40,293 nucleotides of DNA from Chara braunii (lineage: Eukaryota > Streptophyta > Charophyceae > Charales > Characeae). The stretch covers positions 34,689 through 74,981 of the forward strand of contig BFEA01001089.1 in NCBI GenBank assembly GCA_003427395.1, given 5' to 3'. The notes under the pieces are model-generated. The model was given only the letters and a program-made list of their open reading frames with translations. It was not told the DNA's origin and did no database searches. The position numbers were made by a program, and so were the translations under genes. The first letter of the stretch is position 1, and each line of letters begins with the position of its first letter. This document shows positions 1 through 9,152 of this stretch, one piece after another.

Positions 1-156
1 CACTCAAGCCAACCATCACTCAGACAGACATGCAGTCCAGCAAGCGTGCACACACAGACTTAGTAGCAGGCGGGAAATTCAGCAAGGCATTCAGTCTATG
101 GGCAAAACTCAGAAATCAGCTGTGTGTTTCGGTCCATGTTTGGACAGGTCATCAGA
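1..156 (-). repeat. LTR fragment, reverse orientation
   Basis: The reverse complement of this stretch aligns, with gaps and many substitutions, to the first part of the LTR-like sequence that begins at 6025. Both share the order TGAYGACC, a CAAAAC/CAAACA-type block, GCTGATTT, a GAATGSCTTGCTGA block, CCCGC and CTGTCTGAGTG. The similarity stops near 156, where the TG terminus would lie. It is therefore the 5' tip of a related LTR pointing left out of the window. It is not the 5' LTR of the element that starts downstream. Confidence 0.6.
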
Positions 157-497
157 ACTGACTTATTCGTGGTACATGTTCCTTGTCAGGTTAGACAAGA
201 GGGGATCTCTAGTTAGTCTGATCGGCCCCGTTCGTTAAGTCAGTCCTCTCTTTCATTTGTTTTTATTTATTTATTTTATTCTGCTGCGTGAATGTCATTC
301 TCTAAGTCCAAATGAATTGCCGTTCCAGCTAGGAGTTCTACCTTCTGCTCTTTGTGATTTATTTCTTTTTCTTTTATCTGAACTATCTATGTTTAGCATT
401 GAGACGCGTGCGCAGGAAGCAGAAAGAGAGTGAAGGGAGAGAAAAGGTATTCTGTTTGAGAGTGTGAGGAGGGGTTCAGAGGAGCGTTCGTCCAAAC
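157..497 (+). other. Leader / non-coding sequence before gag
   Basis: No convincing ORF is present. The stretch has a T-rich run (254-280) and a purine-rich segment (415-480) just before the gag ATG. I see no sense-orientation LTR and no clear primer-binding site, so the true 5' LTR of the chromovirus appears missing or beyond recognition. Confidence 0.4.
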
Positions 498-2057
498 ATG
501 AGCAAAGAGCAGACCCCTCTTGAGAGATCTACTGACACCCCATGCTCCGACATGACAGACATCTCATCTACCCAATTGCAGGCCATGTTGGACGCAGCGG
601 ACGAGAGTGAGGATCCGTTCTGTCAAAAACTTTACGAGGATGCGATACAGAGAGAGAGGGAAGCAAAAGCAAAAGCCAAAACCACAAGTATTGTTGCCCA
701 AGTGGCTCTCCTCGAGGTTCCGGAGTCTAGTGATGCCCGGTTCAAAGAGAAGTTAGTTGCTGTCGTAGCAGCCTTGGTTCAACCGCGGACCTTGGAGGAT
801 CTTGAGTCCCGTGTGACAGCTCTAGAGCAGCGGAACCCAGAGCTGCAGGCTGAGATCGTCGGCCTCAAACAGGCACAACTGACTACCTCCGGTCCTCCTA
901 ATCCTCGTCCTGCTGCAGTCCCACTCCCTCACCCTAACACAGTCCTCATGCAAAGAGCAAGTGGAACTGTGACGAGCGGAGGAACCGGTGCCAACTCTTC
1001 AAGTGGCAGCGCCGGCAGTTCTGCGCTGGTCCCAGTCCCAAATGCAGGAATATCAGCCCAAAACGCCGCAATTCTTACTGGCGTACAATACAGCGGTCCC
1101 ATAGTGGACAAGAGGGCGACCACGCTGCCGTCCAAGTACGACGGGAAGGGGGATATCACCTCTTGGATCAGCTCCATGCGCTCATACTTCGAGGTACTGC
1201 GAAAACCGCAGGAAGATCGAAGTATGATCATGGGCACAAATACTAAGCCCGCCGTACAAAGTTTCATAGAACTCCAAGCTATTAATGCAGGTTATGAAAG
1301 AATTGACCTGACTGAGTGGTTGAAAGTAACTCCTGTGCGTACTCTTGAGGACCTCCTCATTGTGCATTATCAAGATAAGCACGCTGCGCTCAAGGCAAGG
1401 CTAAAGCTTGAGGCCCTCAAAGGTCAAAATTGGAGGACTTCCATGCAGGCTTTGGAACAACATTTGACTGGACTGTTCACTACTCCAAACCTAGGATTGA
1501 CTGATGTGTCTTGTATGGATGTAGTGATGGGAGTGGCCCCTGAAGATTATGTCTCCCGGCTAGGACTCAAGGAGCATTCGACTTGGCATGAGCTCTTGAC
1601 GGATCTAGTCAACCTAGAAGCCAAGGACCTCACCAAGCGTGCGAAGACACCAGTTGCAGGTAAAACTTTGCGACGCAAGCGGTACGGAAGCAGCAACCAG
1701 CTTGCCCTGCATGAACATCGGGAGGCTGAGGATCAGTCCTACGCTGATGATCTGTCTCTAGATTATGATCCAGAGTCGGACTCCGATATGGGTTGTTCTA
1801 CATCAGCCCTTGAGTCTGACATCAATGAAGATGAAAAATGTAATGCCTTTAAAAAGACTGCTTCAAGCAAGGGGCCTAACCGTGGTTCAGGTAGGGGAAC
1901 CATAACCCACCTTCCTAAGAACACAAAGATTTCTGAGAAACCAGAGCATGCTTCCACCAAGCCTTGGGAAACCCTCCGCATCAGTCAAAAGGAATGGGAA
2001 AGAAGATTCAAATTGCATGTGTGCTTGCATTGTCAAAAGCCTTGGCATGCTGTGTAG
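498..2057 (+). CDS. gag: Gag polyprotein of Ty3/gypsy chromovirus
   Basis: A 519-aa ORF starts at the first ATG after a purine-rich leader. Gag would form the virus-like particle and package element RNA. Residues ~50-60 are a Lys/Ala/Glu-rich helix. Residues ~100-126 (LESRVTALEQRNPELQAEI) look like a coiled coil. Residues ~140-190 are a Pro/Ser/Gly linker. Residues ~215-390 resemble the retrotransposon Gag domain (WISSMRSYF, LEDLLIVHYQDKH, EALKGQNW, SWHELL-like). The C-terminus begins a zinc knuckle, CLHCQKPWH, but a TAG stop falls between its His and the last Cys. After the stop the same frame continues with DCYVC to 2126, so C-x2-C-x4-H-x4-C would be complete if the stop were sense. The usual Gly before His is Trp. 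Family assignment is from architecture, not a search. Confidence 0.8.
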   Translation: MSKEQTPLERSTDTPCSDMTDISSTQLQAMLDAADESEDPFCQKLYEDAIQREREAKAKAKTTSIVAQVALLEVPESSDARFKEKLVAVVAALVQPRTLEDLESRVTALEQRNPELQAEIVGLKQAQLTTSGPPNPRPAAVPLPHPNTVLMQRASGTVTSGGTGANSSSGSAGSSALVPVPNAGISAQNAAILTGVQYSGPIVDKRATTLPSKYDGKGDITSWISSMRSYFEVLRKPQEDRSMIMGTNTKPAVQSFIELQAINAGYERIDLTEWLKVTPVRTLEDLLIVHYQDKHAALKARLKLEALKGQNWRTSMQALEQHLTGLFTTPNLGLTDVSCMDVVMGVAPEDYVSRLGLKEHSTWHELLTDLVNLEAKDLTKRAKTPVAGKTLRRKRYGSSNQLALHEHREAEDQSYADDLSLDYDPESDSDMGCSTSALESDINEDEKCNAFKKTASSKGPNRGSGRGTITHLPKNTKISEKPEHASTKPWETLRISQKEWERRFKLHVCLHCQKPWHAV

Positions 2058-2374
2058 GATTGTTATGTTTGCAGGGAAATAGGCAAAGGGCATAGAAGAT
2101 TTATTAGCACTCTTTACAACAAGGGAAGTTGAACAGTCAGTTGCAGGCCCCTCCAAGGAGCCTGAATCTGATCAGCAGTCTGCTCTTGAAGCCCGGACCG
2201 ATGTTGAAACCAAGTTTGTCGCAGTTCAAGTCCTTTACATTGAGCCTTGGGAGGAGACTAAGGAAACTTTCATTCTCACCTGAAACATTGGTCGCAGCTC
2301 AAGCAGTAACACCGTGTTCAAGGAGGAGTGGAGCTCATTTTCTTTAAGTTGCTCATTAACCGTCGATACATACG

Positions 2375-2531
2375 TGTGTGATTGATAATGGCTCAACGAC
2401 CAACTTCTTTTCTCCTAATGGGATTCGTAAGGCGGGCCTGGGAGTGAAGAAAGTGGAATTGTTGAACCCTTGTCAGACAGACCCAGGTAGGCAACCAAGA
2501 GGTTGTCACTTCAACACGTGCGGTTAAAGGT
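2375..2531 (+). pseudogene. pro: Retroviral-type aspartic protease, N-terminal part
   Basis: The frame beginning at 2375 reads CVIDNGSTTNFFSPNGIRKA. This matches the active-site region of Ty3/gypsy proteases, normally D-[ST]-G-[AS]. Here the residue after Asp is Asn, so the site reads DNGS and is probably non-functional. Around 2480 the frame must shift to join the downstream ORF that carries the rest of the fold (RVTFDKERTITHELNFYIL, then DAVIGLGRL). The sequence between gag and this point (2127-2374) has no recognisable domain and several stops. Confidence 0.65.
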
Positions 2532-3293
2532 GTGCGCGTCACCTTTGATAAAGAACGCACAATCACACATGAGCTGAACTTCTATATCTTGGACAAGTGT
2601 CCTTTCGACGCGGTTATTGGCTTGGGCAGGCTAAAGGCTCATTGTCTAAGGACCACGTGGCCGGATACTCAGTTTGTGGTGCGTGATGCAAAGGGGAACG
2701 AGCGTATTGTTCTGTTGGACGAGAGGTGCGAGTCCCCAGTGACTCTTTTGAGTGCAAACAAATTCTGCAAATCAGTGTGCAGGCGTAAGGAAGCTGAGCA
2801 TGTGCATGTAGCCCTTGTAAATTCCCTCCATGTGCCTTCTACTTTTGCTGCATTTTCTACCTCGGAAAATAATTATACTTCTACTACATCTACTTTTGTT
2901 CCATCTACTTCTACTGTAAGAAATAAGTCTACTTCTGATCCAACTACCTCGAATTTGGTTGTTATTGTTGTAAATTCTCAATCTGATTTTCTCTCTCCTA
3001 ATAAGGATGATCCTCCGCCGGAAGTCCCAACAAACATTCGTCGTCTATTGGATCGATTTCCGGAAGTTATGGCCGAACCTCGTGGAGTTCCCAAGCGTTC
3101 GGTCAAACATAAGATCGAGATAATAGAAGGGAGTGTTCCTCCAAAAGGTTGCATCTACCGTATGGGGCAAGGCCAGTTGGAGGAGTTGAGGAGACAAATT
3201 GACGACATGATTGACCGTAGATGGATTAGCCTTACTGAGTCTGAGTTTGGTGCACTTGTCTTATTTGTGCCAAAGGAAGGAGACAAACTTTGA
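2532..3293 (+). pseudogene. pol: Protease C-terminus, linker and N-terminal RT
   Basis: Residues 1-45 finish the aspartic protease (FDAVIGLGRLKAH corresponds to the second half of the fold). Residues ~90-165 are a Thr/Ser-rich linker. From ~170 the frame reads LLDRFPEVMAE, then HKIEIIEGSVPP, EELRRQIDDMIDRRWI and ALVLFVPKEGDKL, the usual entry into a Ty3/gypsy reverse transcriptase. It ends at a TGA directly before VCIDYRSLN. Family members have Arg there, so the stop fits a CGA-to-TGA change. The two ORFs on either side are in the same frame and abut. Confidence 0.8.
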
Positions 3294-3863
3294 GTGTGTA
3301 TCGACTATCGTAGCCTAAATCGTATCACCAGAAAAAACGCTTGTCCCTTGCCTCGCATAGATGATTTGCTAGATGTTGTAGGTGGGTGCAAGGTCTTCTC
3401 CAAGATTCACCTCAAGTTTGGCTACCACCATATTGAAGCTGATCCGAACGACCAGCACAAAACTGCATTCCAAACACGTGATGGGATGTACGAATTCATC
3501 GTTATGCCCGTCTGTCTCACGAATACACTAGTCACATTTCAGTGCCTCATGGACAAGTTTCTCCGCCATCAGCTCAACATGTTTGTTGTTGTTTACCTTG
3601 ACGACATCCCGATTTTTAGCAAGTCCATGGAAGAGCACGCCAAGCATCTTGAGGAAGTCTTGCAGGTCATGAAGGAGGCACAATTGCACCTCAACTTAGA
3701 GAAATATGAGTTTGGAAGGGAAAGTGTCATCTATCTCGGACACCAGTTGTCTACAAACGGCCTTGAGCCAGAGGCAACCAAGGTTGAGGTCATACGAAAG
3801 TGGCCTCAACCGGTGAACGTATGCGAACTGCGTTCCTTTCTTGGTTTGACTTCGTACTACTAG
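3294..3863 (+). pseudogene. pol: Reverse transcriptase domain (Ty3/gypsy)
   Basis: The RT core is read directly: VCIDYRSLNRIT, PLPRIDDLLD, FSKIHLKFGYHHI, KTAFQTRDGMYEFIVMPVCLTN, VVYLDDIPIFSKS, LHLNLEKYEFG and YLGHQLS, ending LRSFLGLTSYY. The YLDD box is intact. The first catalytic Asp of the family's K-I-D-L motif is His here (KIHL), and the MPFGLTN motif has become MPVCLTN. Both suggest loss of polymerase activity. The frame continues directly from the preceding ORF and closes with TAG after SYY, where the family continues into the YYR-[KR]-F motif. Confidence 0.88.
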
Positions 3864-4390
3864 AAGTTTGTCCTATTTTTTTTGTCATTGCTCACCCACC
3901 CTCAAGACTACCAAGCAAAAATGTCACTTATGTGTGGTGTGAGAAATGCGAGACTGCGTTTCAAGCCTTGAAAGAGGCTTTGGTAAGTTATTTTGTGCTC
4001 CGTATTGCGGATCCCAACCTCACGTTTGTGGTCATTGCGGACGCGAGCCAATTTAGGATTGGCTGCAGTGCTGCAACAAGATGATGGCGATGATCTGAGT
4101 CCGCTCGAGTATTACAGCAAACGCATGCCCGACCACAAGGTAGCTACCTCCACATATATGCGTGAGCTTTATGCCTTGCGTGAGGCACTCACACATTGGA
4201 AGCACTACCTCTTGGGTCATCACTTCAAGGTTTACTCAAATTATCAGACATTGCAGTGGATTAAAACGCAAATTGATCTCTCTCCGATGTTGGCCCGCTG
4301 GCTGCATGACATTAATGTTTACAATTTTGAACTGAAACACACGAAAGGTTGTTATGATCGTGTTGTTGATGCTTTGTCACGTCATCCTGA
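3864..4390 (+). pseudogene. pol: RNase H domain of Ty3/gypsy pol
   Basis: Pieces in two frames make up the tether and RNase H: CEKCETAFQALKEAL, then FVVIADASQF, then after a frameshift near 4060 AAVLQQDDGDDLSPLEYYSKRM, TYMRELYALREALTHWKHYL and VYSNYQTLQWI. The family motif VYTDHxxL reads VYSNYQTL, so a catalytic-region Asp is Asn. The domain ends in the usual VVDALSRHPE. The enzyme would degrade RNA in RNA-DNA hybrids during reverse transcription. This copy is frameshifted. Confidence 0.8.
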
Positions 4391-5669
4391 GTTTTCGACT
4401 TGCCTTGTGAGCTCATATGACCCCCGAAGGAAACTGAAGAAGGATCTGGTCGAACACACTGCCAAGAATCCGGACCTTAGTCCAATCCTTGAGCAGATCA
4501 AGGCTCACCCTAGCAGTCAACCTGATTTTCATGAATGCGAGGGTCTTGTATTCCAACGGTATGGGAAGTTTGATCGTTTGTGTGTACCCAACCATGCGCC
4601 TTTCCGGACTCATTTCTTGGATTTGGCACATGGTCGGAGTGGACACTTCGGGACTTATGGAAGTCTTTTGCAGCAGTTTGATTGGTCGGGAATGAAGGGA
4701 TTTGCAAAGAAGTTTATTGTTGAATGTCAAGTCAATCAGAGAATCAAGGTTCATAGGCATAAGCCTTATGACCTGCTGAAACCCCTCCCTATTCCTGATG
4801 GACCCGGTGAGTCGGTTTCCATCGATTTCACAGATATGGGAAAGGTGACTGAGGGAGGGAATTCACAAGTCATGGTCATCATGGATAATTTCTCCAAATT
4901 TCTGAATTTGATTCCTTTACCTCCGCATGCCTCAACTGAGCTTGTGATCGAAGAATTCCATCAGCAGTACATTCTGTAGTATGGCCACCTAAAAACTATT
5001 GTGAGTGATCGGGACACCAGGTTCATTAGTAAAGATTGGAAGAATTTCACCTCTCAAATTTATGACATCAAACTCAACATGACTTCTGGTCGACGTCCGA
5101 AAGCCAATGGGTTGGCCGAGGAAATCAACCAGACCGTCATTCAACTACTTTGTGTGTTAATTGTTCCCGATTACAACATGTGGGACAAGGAGTTACACAA
5201 AGTGAAGGGGTTGTACAACAACTCCATTCACTCATCGACTGTCATAACACCGAATCAGTTGCAATACGGTTGGTAGCTGCTCAATCCTCTCTCCTATCTG
5301 TTCCCTGATCGGTCACGTGGACAGGCGCCCGACATGCCTGGCTACAATGCCAAGTATGCATGTTTGCTCAAAGTTGCTATCACAACAATGAACAAGCGTC
5401 AACATGCCATGATCAAACATGCTAACAAGTCGCGCAAAGAAGGGAACTTCAAAGTAGGAAGTTATGTCTGGGTCAAAATGTCTGAATTTTCTGACGAAGA
5501 GGGCGTATCACAGAAGCTTCTTCCACTCTATTATGGCCCTTGGCAAGTTCTAAAGGTGGTAGGGGATGATTTTGGTCCTTCGTATGCAATTAACGTACCT
5601 CCTCATCCACGCGTGTATCCAGTCTTTCACGCGTCCAAATCGTTTTCACACATCAATGATGAGACTTGA
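4391..5669 (+). pseudogene. pol: Integrase (Ty3/gypsy), broken by two stops
   Basis: An N-terminal H-H-C-C-like region reads HFLDLAHGRSGHFG then CQVNQRIK. The second Cys of the zinc site is Asn. The catalytic core shows SIDFTD (first Asp), VSDRDTRF (second Asp) and GLAEEINQT (Glu), the D-D-35-E arrangement. Stops at 4977 (TAG, after QQYIL) and 5274 (TAG, after LQYGW) interrupt one continuous frame, then the frame resumes at LLNPLSYLF. The C-terminal part (NFKVGSYVWVKMSEF, KLLPLYYGPWQVLKVV, YAINVPPHPRVYPVFHASK) is the GPY/F-type module. Integrase inserts the cDNA into chromosomal DNA. Confidence 0.86.
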
Positions 5670-5875
5670 CTTTTCCCTTCCGAGATCCTATGATACCTTG
5701 TGCTATCAACGGTGGCCACGAAATAGACAGAATTGTTTCCCATGAAGGAAGAGGGAGGAACAAACAGTACAAAGTTCACTTCCTTTATCACCTGTTGAAC
5801 AAGTTCTAGTGGATCTACCAAAAAGAACTGCTAAAGAATGCTCCCCGTGTTGTTAACGCTTATGAACGACATATC
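5669..5875 (+). pseudogene. Chromodomain at the integrase C-terminus
   Basis: After a one-base frame change near 5668 the frame reads DPMIPCAINGG, then EIDRIVSHEGRGRNKQYKV, FLYHLLNKF, a TAG at 5807, and WIYQKELLKNAPRVV. The order of an E-x-x-x-I-[LV] strand, a [KR]-x-x-Y-x-V strand and a W-x-x-x-x-x-L helix start matches chromodomains fused to chromoviral integrases. Family chromodomains bind modified histones and direct integration to heterochromatin. The domain is short of conserved aromatics, and I judge it recognisable but divergent. Confidence 0.65.
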
Positions 5876-6024
5876 GTCGATGGACAGACTGCTAAGATCT
5901 CCGCAACACTCACTCCTCACAGTTACACTAAAACTCTCTTTCTGATCTACGCCTACGATGCATTTTGTGTCGACTCTTAATGAGTTACTCGCTGGAAAGG
6001 ACTTCGCTCTTGAGAGGGTGGTAT
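5876..6024 (+). other. 3' untranslated region with polypurine tract
   Basis: No domain is recognised after the chromodomain. A short purine-rich stretch (GAGAGGGTGG, about 6011-6020) lies a few bases before TGTAATGACC. This is the position expected for the polypurine tract that primes plus-strand DNA. Confidence 0.5.
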
Positions 6025-6430
6025 TGTAATGACCCGCCAAAACACAGACTGAGAACATTGCTGATTTTTGGGATTTGCCACTAAAATGAATGGCTTGCTG
6101 AGATTCCCGCATTCTGCTGTGATTTCTAAGTTTGTGTGTGTATGTGTGTGTGCGTGCCTGTCTGAGTGCTTATCGGCCTGAGTGTGTGTGTGACCCGCAA
6201 GGGTACCTGTTGGTCGAAAGACCCCGCAAGGCCGGTACTTACCTGTGGTCGTGACTTTGAGGGTTGCGGCATGGAAAACACTCAAGTAGCGGGGGTAGGC
6301 CCGCGACACTTAGAGCAGCGGGTAGGCCGGTACCACTCAAGTAGTTGGCATTTTTAGAGGCCCAGGAGTGGTAGGTTAGAGGTAGGCCAGAACCAGTCCA
6401 AGTAGCCTGAGTCTAGGGCCTGTCCGAACG
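6025..6430 (+). repeat. LTR-like sequence after the chromovirus
   Basis: It begins TGTAATGACC after a polypurine tract, and its first ~165 bases match the inverted fragment at 1-156. It contains a TG-rich run (6131-6196), an ACCC-GCAA-GGGT tetraloop hairpin (6193-6204) with a related copy at 6221-6236, and degenerate repeats of an ACTCAAGTAG / GGGTAGGCC motif between 6280 and 6415. The right end is set by a PBS-like motif at 6431. I do not see a matching terminal dinucleotide, so the right boundary is approximate. Confidence 0.55.
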
Positions 6431-6440
6431 ATATCAGAGC
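6429..6440 (+). promoter_or_regulatory. Primer-binding-site-like motif (iMet tRNA type)
   Basis: ATATCAGAGC matches ten bases of the plant LTR-retrotransposon PBS TGGTATCAGAGC, which pairs with the 3' end of initiator Met tRNA, apart from the first G of that stretch. Finding it right after the 3' LTR-like sequence suggests this LTR also serves as, or once was, a 5' LTR. Confidence 0.4.
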
Positions 6441-6795
6441 CTACAATGATGTTTCCCTCCGAAAGGGAGGAGGTACCGGTTGCTGGGAGGCCGCTCGGTC
6501 TAGGAAGTCACCACCCAAGTGGCCAGCCGGCCGCTATATCTTCAGGAGGAGCAAGCAGCTCCTCATTTGCGGTGTGCAAAGATTGGCAACATACTGCTGG
6601 AGGCAAGTACTGGTCTTGGGAGCGCTGCTGGGAGGAGGAGGAAGAAGGGGCGGAGGAGAAGAGTGGCGAGGTACCTACCTGGCTATGGTGGACACCATCT
6701 TCACCACCTTGTTGGGCGCTGCATCTGGAAGGCCCCAGTTGGGGTAGTGCCACACCAAGGAAGCTTGAGGCAGAGTCAGGCATGGCGACTTAATG

Positions 6796-6877
6796 AGCAG
6801 CGGCATAGCTGCTTTGTGTTGTCCTTTGGACAGGAGTGCAGCGACATAGCTGCTTTGCATTGTCCTTTGCACAGGAG
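6796..6877. repeat. Two tandem 41-bp hairpin units
   Basis: Two direct copies about 41 bp apart share GCAGCG-CATAGCTGCTTTG and TTGTCCTTTG-ACAGGAG. Each can fold GCAGC against GCTGC. The first copy can also fold TGTCC against GGACA. Confidence 0.7.
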
Positions 6878-7117
6878 GGCAGAGCCCTTAGTAGTCCTCC
6901 ATAGCCTAGGCATATGAGAGGAGGAAGAACTGGTAAGCCATAGCTATGGTGGACCTGTTGTTGTGTCAGCAGTAAGAAGGAACTTCGGATATTGATTCTG
7001 GTTCATCCACTCATTGTTATTATTATTATTGGAAGAAGAATAAGATTGGCAAAGTGAAGGAGGAGGAGGAAGGTGGAGAGAGAAGGGGGATTTGTCATTG
7101 GTCTTGTTGGCATACAT

Positions 7118-7153
7118 CTTCTTCTTCTTCTTCTTCTTCTTCTTCTTCTTCTT
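7118..7153. repeat. (CTT)n microsatellite
   Basis: An uninterrupted CTT trinucleotide run of about 12 units, with purine-rich sequence upstream (7033-7090). Confidence 0.95.
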
Positions 7154-7312
7154 TCTCTCTTCTTTGGTCTCTATCTCTTCGCAAGTGCTTTCATTTCTTT
7201 CGCAATTGGGTGGCATTGTCATTCATTGTGAATTTGCCTTTTGGGAATGACCAGGATTGTAACAAAGCAATGAATAGTGCCAACGGTGGTGGTGTCAGGC
7301 CGGGTGTCATAA

Positions 7313-7623
7313 TGTAGCGGACCTTTGGTTGGCCTGTGAGACCAGCCCCTTGGCCTGTTCTCATAGGCCTGTGTTTTATTCGGGGCAGTCCAGTCCAGGC
7401 CGGCACCTCTGTCGGTACCAGCCAGTCCAGTCCAGTCCCGTCAGTCCGCTGGGGTATACCCCAGCCATTGTCTGTTTTCGAGATCATTCTACACTCGCAC
7501 AGTTTTGGGAGTACGTGCGCTGGAGTCTTGCGTGGGAGCTGCGCTGTGCTGTCTCGCTCCTCCCTCATCCTCCATCTCCATCATCATCCCTAACGGAGCA
7601 CCACACCTGGTGGGTCCGCTACA
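7313..7623 (+). repeat. 5' LTR of second Ty3/gypsy element
   Basis: A 311-bp sequence bounded by the inverted repeats TGTAGCGGA (7313-7321) and TCCGCTACA (7615-7623). It is repeated in direct orientation at 14761-15069 at roughly 90% identity by eye (about 30 substitutions and one 2-base gap). A primer-binding site follows within two bases. The first five bases outside the two LTRs (CATAA on the left, CTCCC on the right) do not match, so no target-site duplication is visible. Confidence 0.95.
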
Positions 7624-7624
7624 T

Positions 7625-7636
7625 TGGTATCGGAGC
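7625..7636 (+). promoter_or_regulatory. Primer-binding site, initiator Met tRNA type
   Basis: TGGTATCGGAGC begins two bases after the 5' LTR. It differs at one position from the plant consensus TGGTATCAGAGC that pairs with the 3' end of initiator Met tRNA, where minus-strand cDNA synthesis starts. The one difference (G for A) may lower pairing with the tRNA or reflect a lineage-specific tRNA. Confidence 0.88.
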
Positions 7637-7676
7637 GTGAACGGTCCCCGCTCCCATCCACCACACCGCACATACG

Positions 7677-7719
7677 GGAAAACAGCAAATCCCGACAACG
7701 GGATTTTTCGCTGTTTTCC
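7677..7719 (+). promoter_or_regulatory. Two-tier leader hairpin downstream of the PBS
   Basis: GGAAAACAGC (7677-7686) pairs perfectly with GCTGTTTTCC (7710-7719). Inside, ATCCC (7689-7693) pairs with GGGAT (7700-7704) around a GACAAC loop. In LTR elements this position often holds RNA packaging or dimerisation signals. That role is inferred from position only. Confidence 0.6.
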
Positions 7720-7859
7720 GGCTGTTTTTTTTCGGAAAAACGAGGAAAAAAAAAAGGGCGAAGCAGCAGGTCGACACATGGCGAAAAAGAGGACTGCATC
7801 ACGACGCGTGCGTGCCAAGGCCGGCCGCCGCACACGCACACGCCACGTGCCCACGCTGC

Positions 7860-8020
7860 CCCGCCCCGCCCCCGGATTTATCTATTTTCAAGATCCGGGA
7901 TGCAGCTGCTGCTGCTGGGGTTTGAACCCAGGCAGCTGCTGGGCTTGCGCGTGCGCATACTATTGCCATAACACACTCACCACAGTGTGTCCATGGCCTT
8001 GTAGCACGGCACACTCGTGT
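7860..8020 (-). repeat. tRNA-like (SINE-type) sequence in the leader
   Basis: On the minus strand GGTTCAAACCC (7918-7928 on +) matches a pol III box B. TGGCAATAGT, about 35 bases earlier in that direction, loosely resembles a box A. The same CTGGGTTCAAACCCC string occurs at 38341-38355. No target-site duplication or clear tail was found, so this may be a chance or degenerate match. Confidence 0.3.
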
Positions 8021-8385
8021 TGAAGAGGTGCCGTGCTGGCTATTTACACCCCTCCCCCCCCGGCAGCGAGCAGCGGCCAGCAGGGCAGCAACGGCGAGGC
8101 TGCTATTTACCCCCCCCCCCCCGGTGGCTGCTGCTGCCTGTGCACGTGGCCACCTGTAATGCCACGTGGCAGCTTACTGTGGACATGAAGACCCCCTGTT
8201 TCAGGGGCTGCTCGACAGTGGTGAGGGTCTGCTCACCCAGCAGACCCTAGATCTGTAGATCTGCAGAACTGTTGCTAGAGGTTGATCAAGATCTCAGCCC
8301 CATCTCTCCTCCAGTTGGCCTGCTGCAGCGAAGGCCAAGACCCTCCTGGTCTTGGTGTACCTTGTGCCCTTGGAGACACCAAGGG

Positions 8386-9117
8386 CCAGGTATCTCTTCT
8401 CTCTCTCCCCTCCCTCTACTAACCCACTCTCCCTACCTCTCCTCTCTCCTCTTACTCACCCCTTCTCTTTCCCCCACCTTCTACTGCCTCTTTTCTCTCC
8501 TCCTCTTACCTTCCCCGCCCCACCTTTCTCCCACCACCCATTCTTTTACTCTCCTTTCTTTATTTTTTTTCTTTTCTTTCCTCCTTCTTTTGTCCTTGCT
8601 TCTTGATCCCTCTCCACCTTTCTCCAACCCTCCTCTCCCCCAACTACCACCACATCATCCCCCCACCTTCCACTTCCATCTTTTTCTCTCCCCCACCTAT
8701 TTCTCTCTTTTCTCCTTCACTTTCTCATTCCTCTTCCCCCCTACTTCGAATTTTTTCTCTTTTTCTTCTTTCTATCTTTCTCTAGATTTATCTTTTCTCT
8801 TTTTTCCAAAAAATCGAATTATTTTCTCCCCCACCTTCTTTTCTCATTTTCTGATTTATTTCATTTATTTTTTTATTTATTCTGAAAATTCGATTTTCTT
8901 TACGGCAACCCTAAATCTGATTACGTGTTAGTTTTCTTGCTTTCGGCACACGTTTTGACCCCGTGGGGGTAACAAAGTGCTGCCGAAATTTTCTGATTTT
9001 CCCTTACTTAGTTTTTTTCGGCACACTTCGACCCCATGGGGATAACGAAATGCTGCCAAAACTTTTGAAATCAGATACTCCATTTCTCTCCACCTCCTCA
9101 TCCACTTATTTACTTAC

Positions 9118-9152
<35 letters not shown>

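Larger units (their letters stand above)
157..6430 (+). mobile_element. Decayed Ty3/gypsy chromovirus
   Basis: Gag, protease, RT, RNase H, integrase and a C-terminal chromodomain follow one another on the + strand in the order typical of Ty3/gypsy chromoviruses. A purine-rich tract (about 6011-6020) precedes an LTR-like sequence from 6025. The reading frame is broken by in-frame stops near 2055, 3291, 3861, 4977, 5274 and 5807, and by frameshifts near 2480, 4060 and 5668. Several catalytic residues are replaced, so the copy is inactive. The family assignment rests on motifs that can be read directly. Confidence 0.88.
6441..7312. other. Spacer between the two LTR elements
   Basis: Overlapping short ORFs here show no recognisable motif and low-complexity composition. 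The stretch holds a two-unit repeat at 6796-6877, an ATT run near 7016-7031 and a CTT microsatellite at 7118-7153. It may be the leader of a further element cut by the second LTR element at 7313. Confidence 0.45.

Noticed and set aside
6446-6917. ORFs between the two LTR elements
   Set aside because: Short, overlapping on both strands, low complexity and without motifs.
8272-8931. 219-aa + strand ORF
   Set aside because: Pure C/T-rich composition of the LTR leader opens this frame; the product is Ser/Leu/Phe/Pro low complexity with no domain.
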